DNA of 64,000 nucleotides from Citrobacter youngae ATCC 29220 (GCF_000155975.1 NZ_GG730300.1:412159-476158), one strand, 5' to 3'; numbered from the stretch's first letter, positions 1 through 9,566 are shown. The notes: a model not told the origin generated them from the sequence alone. A program made the numbers and translations.

Positions 1-200
1 TGGTTCCAGCTCACCGGCTTGATACGGCGCACATTTAGCAGGTAGTGACGCCACTCCAGCACCATATGCGACGTCACTTCGGCGGGTAACACGTTGCGCC
101 AGTGAGTGAATTGATTTACTGCCGTGCGATAACAGCTCTGGGTGTCAGGTCGCAATAAGCGGGCAAAAAAATACTCTTCCAGGATCTGTTCAAAGGTCAT
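1..200 (-). CDS. Site-specific tyrosine recombinase/integrase, N-terminal part (cut by window edge)
   Basis: The minus strand is open from an ATG at 200 through the window edge and gives 66 residues. They begin MTFEQILEEYFFARLL and contain an SCYRTAVNQFTHWR-like stretch, which resembles the SAM-like core-binding domain at the start of tyrosine recombinases. The catalytic domain with R-H-R-Y lies outside the window, so activity cannot be judged. The ATG overlaps the end of the relaxase gene by 11 bp and has AAGGAAG eight bases upstream; an in-frame ATG at 218 is an alternative start. SPI-7-type ICEs often carry an extra recombinase gene just downstream of traI, which fits this position. The assignment is by resemblance of the N-terminal domain only. 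Confidence 0.6.
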   Translation of the reverse strand, partial: MTFEQILEEYFFARLLRPDTQSCYRTAVNQFTHWRNVLPAEVTSHMVLEWRHYLLNVRRIKPVSWN

Positions 201-1809
201 TTGAGTGACTTCCTTCATTGAGCAAGAGATGAGGGTTATTAAAGGGAACGTCATCTCCAAAAAGCGGCGTGGGATCGTCAAGCAGATATCCCTTCAGACG
301 TGAACAACGGCGTGGGCCGACAACGGCGCAGTGCCAGATGTTGAGGCCGTTTTTTTGTTTTCGGTGAAGATTCAGGTTCTGGAACTTCTTCTGTACCTCC
401 CGCCAGTATTCTTCAGGGACATTCTGACCGCAGGTGCTAAGCCAGAGTTTGAAAATACCGGGCGTCACCAGAAACACCGACCCGGCGACGGTATGGATTC
501 GGGCGTTAGGTTCATTGACTTCCAGATGTTGAGCCTGAACATTACGAACCAGCCACTGCCAGAAGGCTTCGCCTGAAAGTGGGGTATCGTCCTGTTCGGG
601 TAGGGTGGATGGTTGTTCTACTTTGGTGTTTGTTTCAATCACCGCTTCTGTCTCATTTCGGATTCCCGCTATCGGTGTGACGCTTCCACTGAAGGTTGCA
701 GGCCGCTGTTGTGGATCTTCCCAAATCAGCGAAGGGGAAAAGCGTAACAGCGTGAGTTCACTGCTCCAGCCGCCGCTGGCCTCAATCCGGCAATGCCAGA
801 TGGCTTTATCCTCACTGGGAATGAGCAACTGGTGTGCCTGCATCTCATCGAACAGCCGCACGTTATGCTGCGGTACGGCGTCAATGCCCTGGCGCAGCAA
901 CCAGCCACGGACAGCATCGGCAGCGTTCTTGCTGACCAGCCACAGCGCTTTTTCCGTTAGCCAGCCATCAGAGCCACCGTTCGGATTGTTGAGCCGGAAC
1001 TCATGCGCCAGCAGGTCGCGCAGGGCGGCGATAATTTGCTGCGGCAGCGAGGTTTGTGGGCGGTGGATAGCCTTGACCGGATCGCCGCCGAGATTAAACG
1101 CCACCGACGCCCGGTCGGCTTTCTGCACCAGTTCACCCGCCAGCCCGGCATACTGATACTGTCCGTTCAGGCAGTGCAGCAGAGTGGATAATGCAGCGGC
1201 ATCGGCGGCGAGCCAGTCAAGGCTTTCCGGTGGGAGTAGTTGGGTGAGCAGAAGAGCTACCGCAGCCGGATGGTGCAAGTAATCACGTTGCGGCAGATAG
1301 CGAAACCGATAAGACTGGGTCAGTGGGCCATGCCACGGAAACCAGCGTTTCCCGCTGACATCTTCCACCTCAATATCGGTGATGAGTTTGCCCAGATCGT
1401 GCAGCAGCGCGGCGTAGATGATAACCGTCGTCCAGCGTTCGGACTGGGCAGCCTGATCTTCCGGTGCTGCATCAGGTGGAAAAAGATAACTCTGCCGCAG
1501 CCGTGCGGCATAGCAGGCGACTTCGAGACTGTGATCGAGCAGGCCACCTGTGTGGGAATGGTGGTGGTTTTCCGAGGCCGGGAACAACTGCGCCAGTTCT
1601 GCGAAGCGGTGGATTGGTATCAGCCAGAAGCGTTCAAACAGTGAGGCGGGAAGGGCGGTGCTCTGGCGAATAAACTGGATCAGCTGTTGGCGGGTAGTTT
1701 CAGCCAGTAGCATTTCCGCGGATTCAGGATGCAGCCATCCCTCCGTGGTGCTCGGTTTGCCGTCGGATGGTATGGTCTCTGGTTTTTTGCGCGTCAGCCA
1801 TGTCCGCAT
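190..1809 (-). CDS. traI: MOBH-family TraI conjugative relaxase of the ICE
   Basis: The 539-aa protein is the likely relaxase that nicks oriT and leads the transferred strand. It has the TraI_2 layout: an N-terminal metal-binding HD-type region with a histidine cluster HHHSH at residues 82-86, LLDHS at 90-94 and LLHDLGK at 135-141, and a C-terminal winged-helix-like TraI_2_C segment from about residue 415 (SGEAFWQWLV). MOBH relaxases are known to use an HD-fold metal site instead of the HUH site. Between the domains is a lower-complexity, proline- and threonine-rich linker (about 375-410). The gene is transcribed away from the ArdC-like gene and overlaps the downstream integrase-like gene by 11 bp. 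The length is a little short for the PFL/SPI-7 TraI group but both expected domains appear present. Confidence 0.88.
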   Translation of the reverse strand: MRTWLTRKKPETIPSDGKPSTTEGWLHPESAEMLLAETTRQQLIQFIRQSTALPASLFERFWLIPIHRFAELAQLFPASENHHHSHTGGLLDHSLEVACYAARLRQSYLFPPDAAPEDQAAQSERWTTVIIYAALLHDLGKLITDIEVEDVSGKRWFPWHGPLTQSYRFRYLPQRDYLHHPAAVALLLTQLLPPESLDWLAADAAALSTLLHCLNGQYQYAGLAGELVQKADRASVAFNLGGDPVKAIHRPQTSLPQQIIAALRDLLAHEFRLNNPNGGSDGWLTEKALWLVSKNAADAVRGWLLRQGIDAVPQHNVRLFDEMQAHQLLIPSEDKAIWHCRIEASGGWSSELTLLRFSPSLIWEDPQQRPATFSGSVTPIAGIRNETEAVIETNTKVEQPSTLPEQDDTPLSGEAFWQWLVRNVQAQHLEVNEPNARIHTVAGSVFLVTPGIFKLWLSTCGQNVPEEYWREVQKKFQNLNLHRKQKNGLNIWHCAVVGPRRCSRLKGYLLDDPTPLFGDDVPFNNPHLLLNEGSHSNDL

Positions 1810-1987
1810 AATGGCCCTTTCCCCTTTTTCGGGTAAGCCCGTTACCCCTTCACTCTCTTCCCCTTAACCTTTTGGATTTTACCTTTTGGTGCCGTCAGAT
1901 TTGGGGCGAAACTGTTTATTGGGTTGCGCAAATTTATTGGAGTGGAGAAAAACGGCAGAGCAGGATACTCCGCCGTTGATATGAAGG

Positions 1988-2899
1988 TCATGCGCTCAGC
2001 GCTAACGGCTGCTGCGCCCGTTCAAGCAGATATTCACAGGCATTACGCGCTAATCCACTGGCGCGGAAAATCGCTTTTTTGTCCTGCTGCAACACCTTCA
2101 GCCACGATGCGATGTAACTGTCATGCTGTAGCTTCGACTGGATGCCGACATGAGCACACAGGAAAGCCGCTCCCATTTCGGCAACCAGCTCTTCAAAACT
2201 GTACGTCGGATCGCCGAAGGTATGCTTTCCGGCAGTGATGCCGTCCCGGTTCAGCCGTGAAGCGTGTCCGGTAGCGTGCGTCAGTTCATGCAGCAGCGTG
2301 CCGTAATAATCCTCACGCGAAGTGAACTGCTCAGGATGCGGCATGATGATGCAGTCGCGCCCCGGCGAGTAATACGCCCGGTTCTGGCGTCGGTGAGAGA
2401 TCACCACCGCACTTTGCCGGGCAACCTGTTCAGCGGCGGCGATAGGATCATCGACCATCACGACAGGCTGTGAAAACGCCTCCGACAGTCCTTCACATTG
2501 CTGAATATTGAACAGCCGGAACTCGCGTACTACGGCGTAGGACGTCAATTTAGGGTTGCCGTCAGCATCAAGAACCGTGTTCCCATTGCGGTCTACTACC
2601 TCGCGTTGTTGGGGCAGATAGAACACGGCCAGTGTAGATTTTTCGCCTTTGCGGATGTTACCGCCCGCATTGCGAATTTGAGTGAAGGTCAGCCAGCGAT
2701 CGCTTTCATATCCCTGCTGCTCTGCGCTGTTCCAGAGCAGAGGAATATTGATGCCGTGATAAAACCGCCCGGACAGGGCATTCATCGGCACCACCGGTTC
2801 CCCTTCCCGCCATGGGCGAACCCAGGGGATCACGCCTTTCTCCAGCGCGGCGATAATTTCATCGGTGACTTTCTGGTAAAGATCGTTGCTTCTGTTCAT
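1988..2899 (-). CDS. ArdC-like antirestriction / ssDNA-binding zincin protein
   Basis: The protein has 303 aa when started at the ATG at 2899, which has GAGG eight bases upstream; a longer in-frame extension to 3028 has no good ribosome site. The N-terminal half (about 5-135: LYQKVTDEIIAALEKG, PVVPMNALSGRFYHGIN, GEKSTLAVFY) is the ArdC-N/DUF1738 ssDNA-binding domain. The C-terminal half is a zinc metalloprotease-like domain with HELTH at 204-208, followed by GHASRL and a second acidic motif FEELVAEM near 235-242. Plasmid ArdC proteins protect incoming single-stranded DNA from restriction enzymes, so this gene probably helps the ICE establish itself in recipients. It lies on the edge of the methyltransferase cargo but on the opposite strand, and is a normal part of SPI-7-like elements. 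Confidence 0.85.
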   Translation of the reverse strand: MNRSNDLYQKVTDEIIAALEKGVIPWVRPWREGEPVVPMNALSGRFYHGINIPLLWNSAEQQGYESDRWLTFTQIRNAGGNIRKGEKSTLAVFYLPQQREVVDRNGNTVLDADGNPKLTSYAVVREFRLFNIQQCEGLSEAFSQPVVMVDDPIAAAEQVARQSAVVISHRRQNRAYYSPGRDCIIMPHPEQFTSREDYYGTLLHELTHATGHASRLNRDGITAGKHTFGDPTYSFEELVAEMGAAFLCAHVGIQSKLQHDSYIASWLKVLQQDKKAIFRASGLARNACEYLLERAQQPLALSA

Positions 2900-2984
2900 A
2901 AGCGTAACCTCATGATAAAGAAGCCGGGTACAGTGCTCCCGGTCGGGAGTCGCCCGGCACGGGGAGTAAAGGACGCTGAGGGAA

Positions 2985-3278
2985 TCAGCTGGTATGAAGG
3001 GCAGTAACCAACAAGTGGTTATCTTCAAGGGTTAAGCGCAGCGGCGTCATCAGCGGTACATTGCTGCTGCCGTCGGCGGGGAAACAGTACAGACCGAAAT
3101 TAATACTCTTACGATCCGGGCCTGCGCTTTTGAATGTCAGTATGGTGGCGACAATCAGGTTTTCGAGACGGTCGTCTTCCTGAGAGGGATCGGGTGGAAA
3201 ACTGACTACCTTTTCCCAGGCCTCAGATGAGATAGACAATGATAAGGATGTCGCTTCAGTGATGGATGAAGTTGGCAT
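2985..3278 (-). CDS. Small hypothetical protein upstream of the ArdC-like gene
   Basis: The 97-aa acidic protein begins MPTSSITEATSLSL. The ATG at 3278 has GGAG seven bases upstream, which makes it a better start than the longer open frame to 3338. I see no signal peptide, membrane segment or catalytic motif. The sequence EAWEKVVSFPPDPSQEDD, followed by short beta-like strands, suggests a small single-domain fold. It lies 85 bp upstream of the ArdC-like gene on the same strand and is probably co-transcribed with it. Function unknown. Confidence 0.6.
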   Translation of the reverse strand: MPTSSITEATSLSLSISSEAWEKVVSFPPDPSQEDDRLENLIVATILTFKSAGPDRKSINFGLYCFPADGSSNVPLMTPLRLTLEDNHLLVTALHTS

Positions 3279-3680
3279 AGTATTTCTCCAGTGATGAAAG
3301 CAGAGAAATACCGCCCGACAGGGAGGGATTCCCTGCATGGTGGGGTAGAGGATGTATCAGGCGCTAAGCGCTGTCCGCGAGGATGATACGGAGCGGACGA
3401 AAAGGCGAGCCTCACCGGGTGGGGTGGCAACCTGAAGGCTCTGGTTGCGAGTGAACTTCTGTGATGGTAGCTCTTATTGTTAGATATGAGAATCCTCAAT
3501 CGAGGGGCTAAACGTAAAATTGCTTTGGTATCAAATTGTCGTATGGACTAGCGCTTCACTCTGAATGCGAAATGCCGGATATTTTACCCATATCTAGTAA
3601 TCTTCTTTTGTTTGTGGTAAGCACAAGTATCCTGTAAAATCGGTCATTAATTGTTGATTATTATTAGAGTGGTCACTAAA
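3279..3680. promoter_or_regulatory. Gene-free junction between ICE backbone and methyltransferase cargo
   Basis: This stretch of about 400 bp has no credible gene. Base composition changes sharply from the GC-rich ICE backbone on the left to AT-rich DNA from about 3470 onward. It must hold divergent signals: the promoter of the small gene and ardC-like gene on the minus strand, and that of the methyltransferase operon on the plus strand (a TGTAAAAT element at about 3632-3639 is a weak -10 candidate). No convincing operator or long inverted repeat was found. Confidence 0.4.
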
Positions 3681-4853
3681 TTGAGTAAAATTAAAGCCAT
3701 AGATCTTTTTTCAGGGGCCGGGGGCTTCTCTTTGGCTGCTTTGGAATTGGGTATTGATGTTTTATCAGCAATTGAATTGGACAAAGATGCGTGTGATACA
3801 TATAGAGATAATTTAATAAGAAAGAGAGAAAATAATATAAAGCTCCTCAATCAGGATATTATGTCTATATCACCTATGTCTATGATGGAAGACCTATTTT
3901 TACTTGAAGGTGAACTCGATATTATTATTGGGGGGCCGCCCTGCCAGGGTTTTTCTTCACATAGGATAAAAAATTCTGGGGTTGACGATCCCCGAAATAA
4001 TTTATTGATTAGATACTTTGATTTTGTGAAGGTTTTTAAACCTAAATTATTTTTAGTGGAAAATGTTCCTGGTCTTTTGTGGGAAAAACACAAGGGGTAT
4101 TTAAATAAGTTTAAATCATTGGCTGAATGTAATAATTATAAAATAATTGGCCCTGTCAAATTAAATGCTAAAGATTATGGTGTTCCTCAGAATAGGAATA
4201 GGGTTTTCATTTTGGGGCTTCGCAGTGATGTTAATATAGGCGAAGTTACATGGCCGCCAGTTAGCACTCATTTTAAAGATAAAAAACCACAGTGGAAAAA
4301 TTCATCTGAAGTTTTTGAAAGACCATCCTCAGATATTATTAGAAAAATAGAAAATAAAATCGGTGCAGAGTCAACGGCAAATCTAATCTTTTATAAGAAG
4401 AGAAGTGATACTTGTAGTGATGACTCATCAAATATACATATGAACCATGCAGAATATATGATTGATAGGTTTTCGCAGACTCCTATTAATGGTAGTCGTG
4501 AGGATATTGATTTTAGACTTCCTTGTCATGCTGCTGGCTATGGTGGCCATAAAGATGTTTATGGAAGAATACGCCTGGCTCAGCCCGGCCCAACAATAAC
4601 AACAGGCTGCTTTAATCCATCCAAAGGACGTTTTCTTCATCCTTGGGAGAATCATGGGATTTCTATCAGACATGCTGCTAGATTTCAAACATTTCCCGAT
4701 GACTATATATTTTCTGGTGGGATAATTAGTCAGGGGAAGCAAGTGGGGAATGCTGTTCCTATATTAATGGGAAAGGTATTACTTAATTCATGCGTCAATA
4801 TTATAAGGCATCAGAGTCAGGAGGATGATATTGCATGCAAACAAGAACTTTGA
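3681..4853 (+). CDS. DNA (cytosine-5) methyltransferase of the candidate defence operon
   Basis: This 390-aa protein is a C5 cytosine methyltransferase. Visible motifs are motif I DLFSGAGGFSLA (8-19), motif IV GGPPCQGFS with catalytic Cys at 88, motif VI as LVENVPG, and motif VIII as PQNRNRVFILG. Near the C-terminus, NHGISIRHAARFQTFPDDYIF and QVGNAVP match motifs IX-X. The start is uncertain: the frame is open from a TTG at 3651, a GTG lies at 3669, and TTG 3681 places MSKIKAIDLF at the usual start of the family. No restriction endonuclease is encoded in the usual adjacent position; the gene overlaps the GHKL ATPase gene by 19 bp, implying translational coupling. AT-rich composition contrasts with the flanking ICE genes. 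Its job is probably self-marking of DNA for the downstream system (inference). Confidence 0.9.
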   Translation: MSKIKAIDLFSGAGGFSLAALELGIDVLSAIELDKDACDTYRDNLIRKRENNIKLLNQDIMSISPMSMMEDLFLLEGELDIIIGGPPCQGFSSHRIKNSGVDDPRNNLLIRYFDFVKVFKPKLFLVENVPGLLWEKHKGYLNKFKSLAECNNYKIIGPVKLNAKDYGVPQNRNRVFILGLRSDVNIGEVTWPPVSTHFKDKKPQWKNSSEVFERPSSDIIRKIENKIGAESTANLIFYKKRSDTCSDDSSNIHMNHAEYMIDRFSQTPINGSREDIDFRLPCHAAGYGGHKDVYGRIRLAQPGPTITTGCFNPSKGRFLHPWENHGISIRHAARFQTFPDDYIFSGGIISQGKQVGNAVPILMGKVLLNSCVNIIRHQSQEDDIACKQEL

Positions 4854-7801
4854 CGTTTAAAGCTAGGGCGAGAACTATCGAGCATTTGGGGAAAGGGCAG
4901 ATTGCAGATTGCCCTACAGCGGTTAGTGAGTTATGGAAAAATTCTTATGACGCTTATGCTCGGGATGTTGCGCTATATACAATCGATGGAGTTCGCCCAT
5001 GCGGTGCGCTGATTGACAATGGTTGCGGTATGTCCTTGGAACAACTTGTAGACAACTGGCTCATTGTTGGAACTGAATCAAAAGCAAAGAAGAAAGCTCT
5101 TAGTGAAAAAGATCGATTTGGTTTAGCACTCAGAAAAACGCAAGGTGAGAAAGGAATAGGCCGTTTGTCTGCTGCATTTTTATCGCCTGTAACTTATTTG
5201 ATTACAAAAAAAATTGATACTGGTTTTACTGCACTTTTAATTGATTGGCGTTTATTTGAAAATCCATATCTATCATTTGAAGATGTAACAGTACCTTCAG
5301 CTGAGTTCACTTCACTTGACGAAGCATCAGGAGTATTGGTTCAACTAATAGAACAGTTGAAAAAAAATGTTTATTTTGAAGGTGTTTGTAATATTAGTGA
5401 AAATGAACAATTAAGACGTAGGGCCTGGGAGCGTTTTTCATTAGATGAAATAGAGTTATCCAATAACAAGGATATTACAACAACACAGGAAAAGATTTTA
5501 AATTTTTGCTCAGAGGATGTTGTTTTTTCTGATATATATTCTCCCTGGAATGATTTCTTGAATAAAGTAGAGGAACTCGATGGAGAAAAACATGGGACAG
5601 CTCTATTTTTATTAGAGCTGGGTAGAGAATTATCATTGTTAACTAATACAGGAGATATGGCTAAGGACAATATTGAATTGGCTGATATTGAGCAAAGTTT
5701 AGTTGATACACTCCGGGCATTTGTTAACCCCTATTTATGCAAAGATGATTCCTTTTCTTACGGGATTTTTACAATTAGGAAAAATGGTAGCTATCATCAA
5801 ATTCTAAGCCAAACGGATGTCTTTGGTCGACATGACTTTAATGCTCTTGAGCATACTGTCGTGGGCAGTATTGACTCTAAAGGATGGTTCAGGGGGCGAG
5901 TGACAGCTTTTGGTGAAGATAAGGGGGATGTTATAATCCAACCTAATATAAATGTTAGTGAATACTCTGGTGTTGGTCCTTTTGAACTTTGTTTTGGAAC
6001 ATTTGAATTTAATTTTGAAAATACAACCCACTCAGCAAGAGAGCACGCAAATCTTTTAGCAAAGGCAAAAAAATATGCAGGCTTAATGGTCTTTAGAGAT
6101 AATCTTCGTGTTCTCCCATATGGTCGTGTTGATAATGATTTCTTTCAGATTGAAGAGAGACGCTCATTAAATGCTGGCCGCTATTTCTGGTCTAACAGAC
6201 GGCTCTTTGGTTATATAGGAATTGCGCAGGATGAAAATAGAGAACTAAAAGATAAGTCTGGTAGGGAGGGATTTATTAGGAATCAGGCGGCTAGAGAGTT
6301 AAAAACTATAGTCGCTGATTTACTTACCGATTTAGCTGATAAATTTTTTGGTCGCGGATCCGAAGAAAGAAAAGAACTTCTCGCACAAGTGAAAAAAGAA
6401 CGGGAGTTAAGAAAGGCTGCACAGCAACAGGCTAGAAAGTCGACGCAAAAGAGTTTTTCGGAAGCATTAAAAAAACAAAAACCTATTTTAGATGATTCTC
6501 TGAATAGCATAATATCTTTAAAAAATTCTTTAGAAAAAAGCGAAAACATTGATCTTAATAAAATAAGAAAGCTTGATGAAGAGCTGAGCATTTTAGATTT
6601 AGTGCGAACTGAAATAAAAACTCCGGTTAAACCTCCAAAGCTCGGTATATATGAAGAAAAGTATCGTGATTATAGAGATAAGTACAACGAATTTTCTGCA
6701 TATGTACTACAAATGAAACTGATTGTTAATAAGTTGGACTCCGAGTTGAATAAGCTTGAGCCATCACAACTTGCAAAACGTCACCTTGAAAAAAATCAAG
6801 GGATGATTAATTCAAAACTTACTAAGTTTGTTACCAGTATCAACGAGAAAAATAACAACCTATTAGCTAAGTGGAGTGCAGAAATAAAAGATGATCGCTC
6901 TGTTTATTATAGTAGGTGTATAAGTTTGGTTGATGAAATAGATGATAATTCGAACATAGAACAAGTGCTGAATAACCTTGATAGCGTATATATAGAGTTG
7001 ACGGATTCTTTGGCTTTTAAATATGAATCTATTTTAAAAGGATTGGATAGATTATATGATGGAATAAATCTTGACTCAGCATTTTCTATGTCAGAAGAAG
7101 AAAAATTCTATTTTGAGGAAAAAACAAAAAGCTTAAATGCTTTGGCTCAATTGGGGATTAGTGTCGAAATTCTCTCGCATGAGTTAGAGGAGATGGATGC
7201 TTTAGTTACTCGTGGATTAAATGCACTTCCATATGTTGCAAAGGAACATCCTGGTTATGAGTTAGCTTATAATGCACATAAGTCATTGACTCAGCAAATT
7301 AGATTTCTCTCTCCATTAAAAATATCTGGCTATCAGTCCCGCCAGAGGATTTCGGGGAAAAATATACATGATCATATTATTAAGTTCTTTGGTGATAGAT
7401 TTGAACGGCAACGTGTCGATTTAAAATTTGGAGATGCTTTTAAAAACATCACAATCGTCGATTTGCCATCGAGAATTTACCCTGTTTTTATAAATCTCAT
7501 AAATAATGCATTGTATTGGGTCAATTTAGCAGACAAAAGGGTTATTCACATTGATCTGGTCGATGACCTAGTCATATTGGCTAATTCAGGGCCCGCTGTG
7601 GATGAAGATGATATACCAAAGCTTTTTGAACTCTTTTACAGTAAGAGAACAAATGGCCATGGGGTTGGCTTATATTTATGTCGTGAAAATTTAGCAGTTG
7701 CCCATCATCAAATATGGTATTCGGATGTAAGAGATGGTGGTGTTTATTTGATTCGCGATGGCGCTAATTTTATTATAAAGTTTAATGGGTTGGAGATGTG
7801 A
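4835..7801 (+). CDS. Large protein with two GHKL ATPase modules (HSP90/MORC-like N-terminus, histidine-kinase-like C-terminus)
   Basis: The protein has 988 aa. The N-terminal Bergerat fold shows an N-box SELWKNSYDAYA (31-42), the G1 box DNGCGM (61-66) and a G2-like GEKGIGRLSA (about 104-113), typical of HSP90/MutL/MORC ATPases. A lysine- and glutamate-rich region from about 520 to 720 looks like a coiled coil. The last 230 residues look like a histidine kinase core: ILSHELEEMDALV resembles a dimerisation helix with an H-box-like His, INLINNALYWV is a second N-box (about 886-896), ANSGPAV stands at the G1 position, and LFELFYSKRTNGHGVGLYLCREN is an F/G2 box. So one chain appears to hold two nucleotide-binding sites. 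It is translationally coupled to the methyltransferase and followed one base later by the receiver-like gene. R-M-associated GHKL ATPases are known; this exact double arrangement I do not recognise. Confidence 0.85.
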   Translation: MQTRTLTFKARARTIEHLGKGQIADCPTAVSELWKNSYDAYARDVALYTIDGVRPCGALIDNGCGMSLEQLVDNWLIVGTESKAKKKALSEKDRFGLALRKTQGEKGIGRLSAAFLSPVTYLITKKIDTGFTALLIDWRLFENPYLSFEDVTVPSAEFTSLDEASGVLVQLIEQLKKNVYFEGVCNISENEQLRRRAWERFSLDEIELSNNKDITTTQEKILNFCSEDVVFSDIYSPWNDFLNKVEELDGEKHGTALFLLELGRELSLLTNTGDMAKDNIELADIEQSLVDTLRAFVNPYLCKDDSFSYGIFTIRKNGSYHQILSQTDVFGRHDFNALEHTVVGSIDSKGWFRGRVTAFGEDKGDVIIQPNINVSEYSGVGPFELCFGTFEFNFENTTHSAREHANLLAKAKKYAGLMVFRDNLRVLPYGRVDNDFFQIEERRSLNAGRYFWSNRRLFGYIGIAQDENRELKDKSGREGFIRNQAARELKTIVADLLTDLADKFFGRGSEERKELLAQVKKERELRKAAQQQARKSTQKSFSEALKKQKPILDDSLNSIISLKNSLEKSENIDLNKIRKLDEELSILDLVRTEIKTPVKPPKLGIYEEKYRDYRDKYNEFSAYVLQMKLIVNKLDSELNKLEPSQLAKRHLEKNQGMINSKLTKFVTSINEKNNNLLAKWSAEIKDDRSVYYSRCISLVDEIDDNSNIEQVLNNLDSVYIELTDSLAFKYESILKGLDRLYDGINLDSAFSMSEEEKFYFEEKTKSLNALAQLGISVEILSHELEEMDALVTRGLNALPYVAKEHPGYELAYNAHKSLTQQIRFLSPLKISGYQSRQRISGKNIHDHIIKFFGDRFERQRVDLKFGDAFKNITIVDLPSRIYPVFINLINNALYWVNLADKRVIHIDLVDDLVILANSGPAVDEDDIPKLFELFYSKRTNGHGVGLYLCRENLAVAHHQIWYSDVRDGGVYLIRDGANFIIKFNGLEM

Positions 7802-7802
7802 T

Positions 7803-9554
7803 ATGACTACTAATACATACAATGAACTTGTAAGTAGCACATTCTGTGATAATGCAATTCGTTCTGTTATGATGATCGATGATGAGTTTATCACATATTC
7901 GGATTCTGTTAAGGCGCTAAGTGGTCAAAAAACATTTACCGAAAAAAATATTGATTCTTCAAAAAGGGCTGCTCTGTTAGAAAGTTTTTTTCAAAGTAAA
8001 AAAATGATTTGTGACATCGACAATTGTGTTGTTAATTTCGATGTTGAACGGATTCGCAAATCAGATCTTATAATAATTGATTATCATTTGGAACATGACT
8101 CCCCAGATAAAACTCTCTCAATTCTCAATGAATTAAAAGATTCTGAACATTTAAATATGGTAGTCGTGTATACCAGGGAGAAAATGGATATTGTTTGGTT
8201 GCAAATAGCATCTATGTTAAGGGGGACATATGATATCAACTCTCTTTTAATTGAATATGATAATGATGAGGTAACAGATTACTGGGAGAATACCGTCCTT
8301 CCAGATATAAAGGCAAATGTCGGGTATTCTTTATCGAAAGATGAAATCATACAGTATATTACTTCCAATAAAACAATAGGGAACTTAAAACAATTATTGA
8401 ATAGAGATAATACCCTAACGGTTAAGGATGACAGAGATTTTCTGTACCGTTTGATATGTGAATATTATGTTCAGTCAGCTAATATATTACCAAATGAACA
8501 GCTATATCATCATGTCAATGGTGATGTTAATGGTGTTAAATGGTTACAGGCAGGGAATATTTTTATTGCATTGTATCATAAAGGTCAGGACTCTTATGAA
8601 AATGATGCGGAAAACATATGGGCAACACTGAATGAGTCGTTGTGTGAGTGGCGGCCATCTTATTATCAACTTTTAAAATCAGAAATTCAAAATAAAATAG
8701 AGGCAGAAGCTTTATCATTTAATATACATCTGGCAAATGATATATATGGGCAGGCTGCATGGCTTAATGAAATAATAAAAGCTGAAGATGGCGTGCTGAA
8801 AGATGACAATATTGATGTTATTTTTGGTAATCTTGCTGAAGAATTGTATATAAAATTAAGAAAGAATGATAAGTTGCGAGGGTTTATTAACTCTGTTTTT
8901 GATACATATAAACAAGACTTTAATGCAGGGGAAGAGCGTGATTCATTGAAGTATTGTGCTCGTGAAATGAAACTTCCTACAAACCAAAATATCACTTTTC
9001 AGGATATGTATCATGCATTGAATATGAATCTTTCCTCTAGGAATTATGAGGAGAAACACATATCAACTGGAACTGTTTTTTGGGATATTGATAATGATAA
9101 TTGGTACTTATGTGTTTCAGCTGCCTGCGATATGGTTCCAGCGCAAGGTAATGACCCTCACCATGAACGTCTACGTCCTCACCGATTGATAAAGGCACTT
9201 CAGCTTTTTCCTGTTAGACCTGATAAAGCATTACCATGCGCTCATCATTCAAAATATATTTATGCCTATGACAATAATAAGAGAAAATATTTCTCAATCT
9301 TTAATGAAGATAAAGGTTTGCCAGTTATTGACTATATGATAATACTTAATCACAGTCAGGAAGGGAATGAGGTGAATAAAAGGAACGCTACGGCTGTAGT
9401 ATTGAGAAATAACGATGGTGAAATAGAGAAAGTTAATCTTAATATTAAGATGAAATCTCAACTTCGATCTGGATATGCAGAGCGGTATCAGGCTATAGCA
9501 TCTCAGTATGGCGCAAGAATAGGTGTGGATTACATTAGTGTAGCGTTACCTTGA
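7803..9554 (+). CDS. Receiver-like protein, third gene of the methyltransferase/GHKL operon
   Basis: The 583-aa protein starts at the ATG at 7803 (GGAG seven bases upstream), one base after the GHKL gene stops. Residues about 18-150 resemble a response-regulator receiver domain: an acidic pair in VMMIDDEF (D26, D27), LIIIDYHLE with D93 at the phospho-acceptor position, and MVVVYTRE at the conserved Ser/Thr strand. Between the first and second strands there is an insertion of about 45 residues, so this is an atypical receiver. The remaining 430 residues show no DNA-binding or nuclease motif I recognise; near the end SAACDMVPAQG and HERLRPHRL stand out as possible active-site-like stretches. 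The pairing with a histidine-kinase-like domain in the preceding gene suggests phosphotransfer or a phosphotransfer-derived contact. Output function unknown. Confidence 0.65.
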   Translation: MTTNTYNELVSSTFCDNAIRSVMMIDDEFITYSDSVKALSGQKTFTEKNIDSSKRAALLESFFQSKKMICDIDNCVVNFDVERIRKSDLIIIDYHLEHDSPDKTLSILNELKDSEHLNMVVVYTREKMDIVWLQIASMLRGTYDINSLLIEYDNDEVTDYWENTVLPDIKANVGYSLSKDEIIQYITSNKTIGNLKQLLNRDNTLTVKDDRDFLYRLICEYYVQSANILPNEQLYHHVNGDVNGVKWLQAGNIFIALYHKGQDSYENDAENIWATLNESLCEWRPSYYQLLKSEIQNKIEAEALSFNIHLANDIYGQAAWLNEIIKAEDGVLKDDNIDVIFGNLAEELYIKLRKNDKLRGFINSVFDTYKQDFNAGEERDSLKYCAREMKLPTNQNITFQDMYHALNMNLSSRNYEEKHISTGTVFWDIDNDNWYLCVSAACDMVPAQGNDPHHERLRPHRLIKALQLFPVRPDKALPCAHHSKYIYAYDNNKRKYFSIFNEDKGLPVIDYMIILNHSQEGNEVNKRNATAVVLRNNDGEIEKVNLNIKMKSQLRSGYAERYQAIASQYGARIGVDYISVALP

Positions 9555-9566
9555 TTTGATTACTAG

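Noticed and set aside
605-1156. Plus-strand open frame opposite traI
   Set aside because: Antisense of the relaxase gene, low-quality composition and no ribosome site.
3681-9554. Detocs or DISARM system
   Set aside because: A kinase/receiver pair recalled Detocs and a C5 methyltransferase recalled DISARM, but no phosphorylase output domain, helicase or phospholipase-D gene is present.
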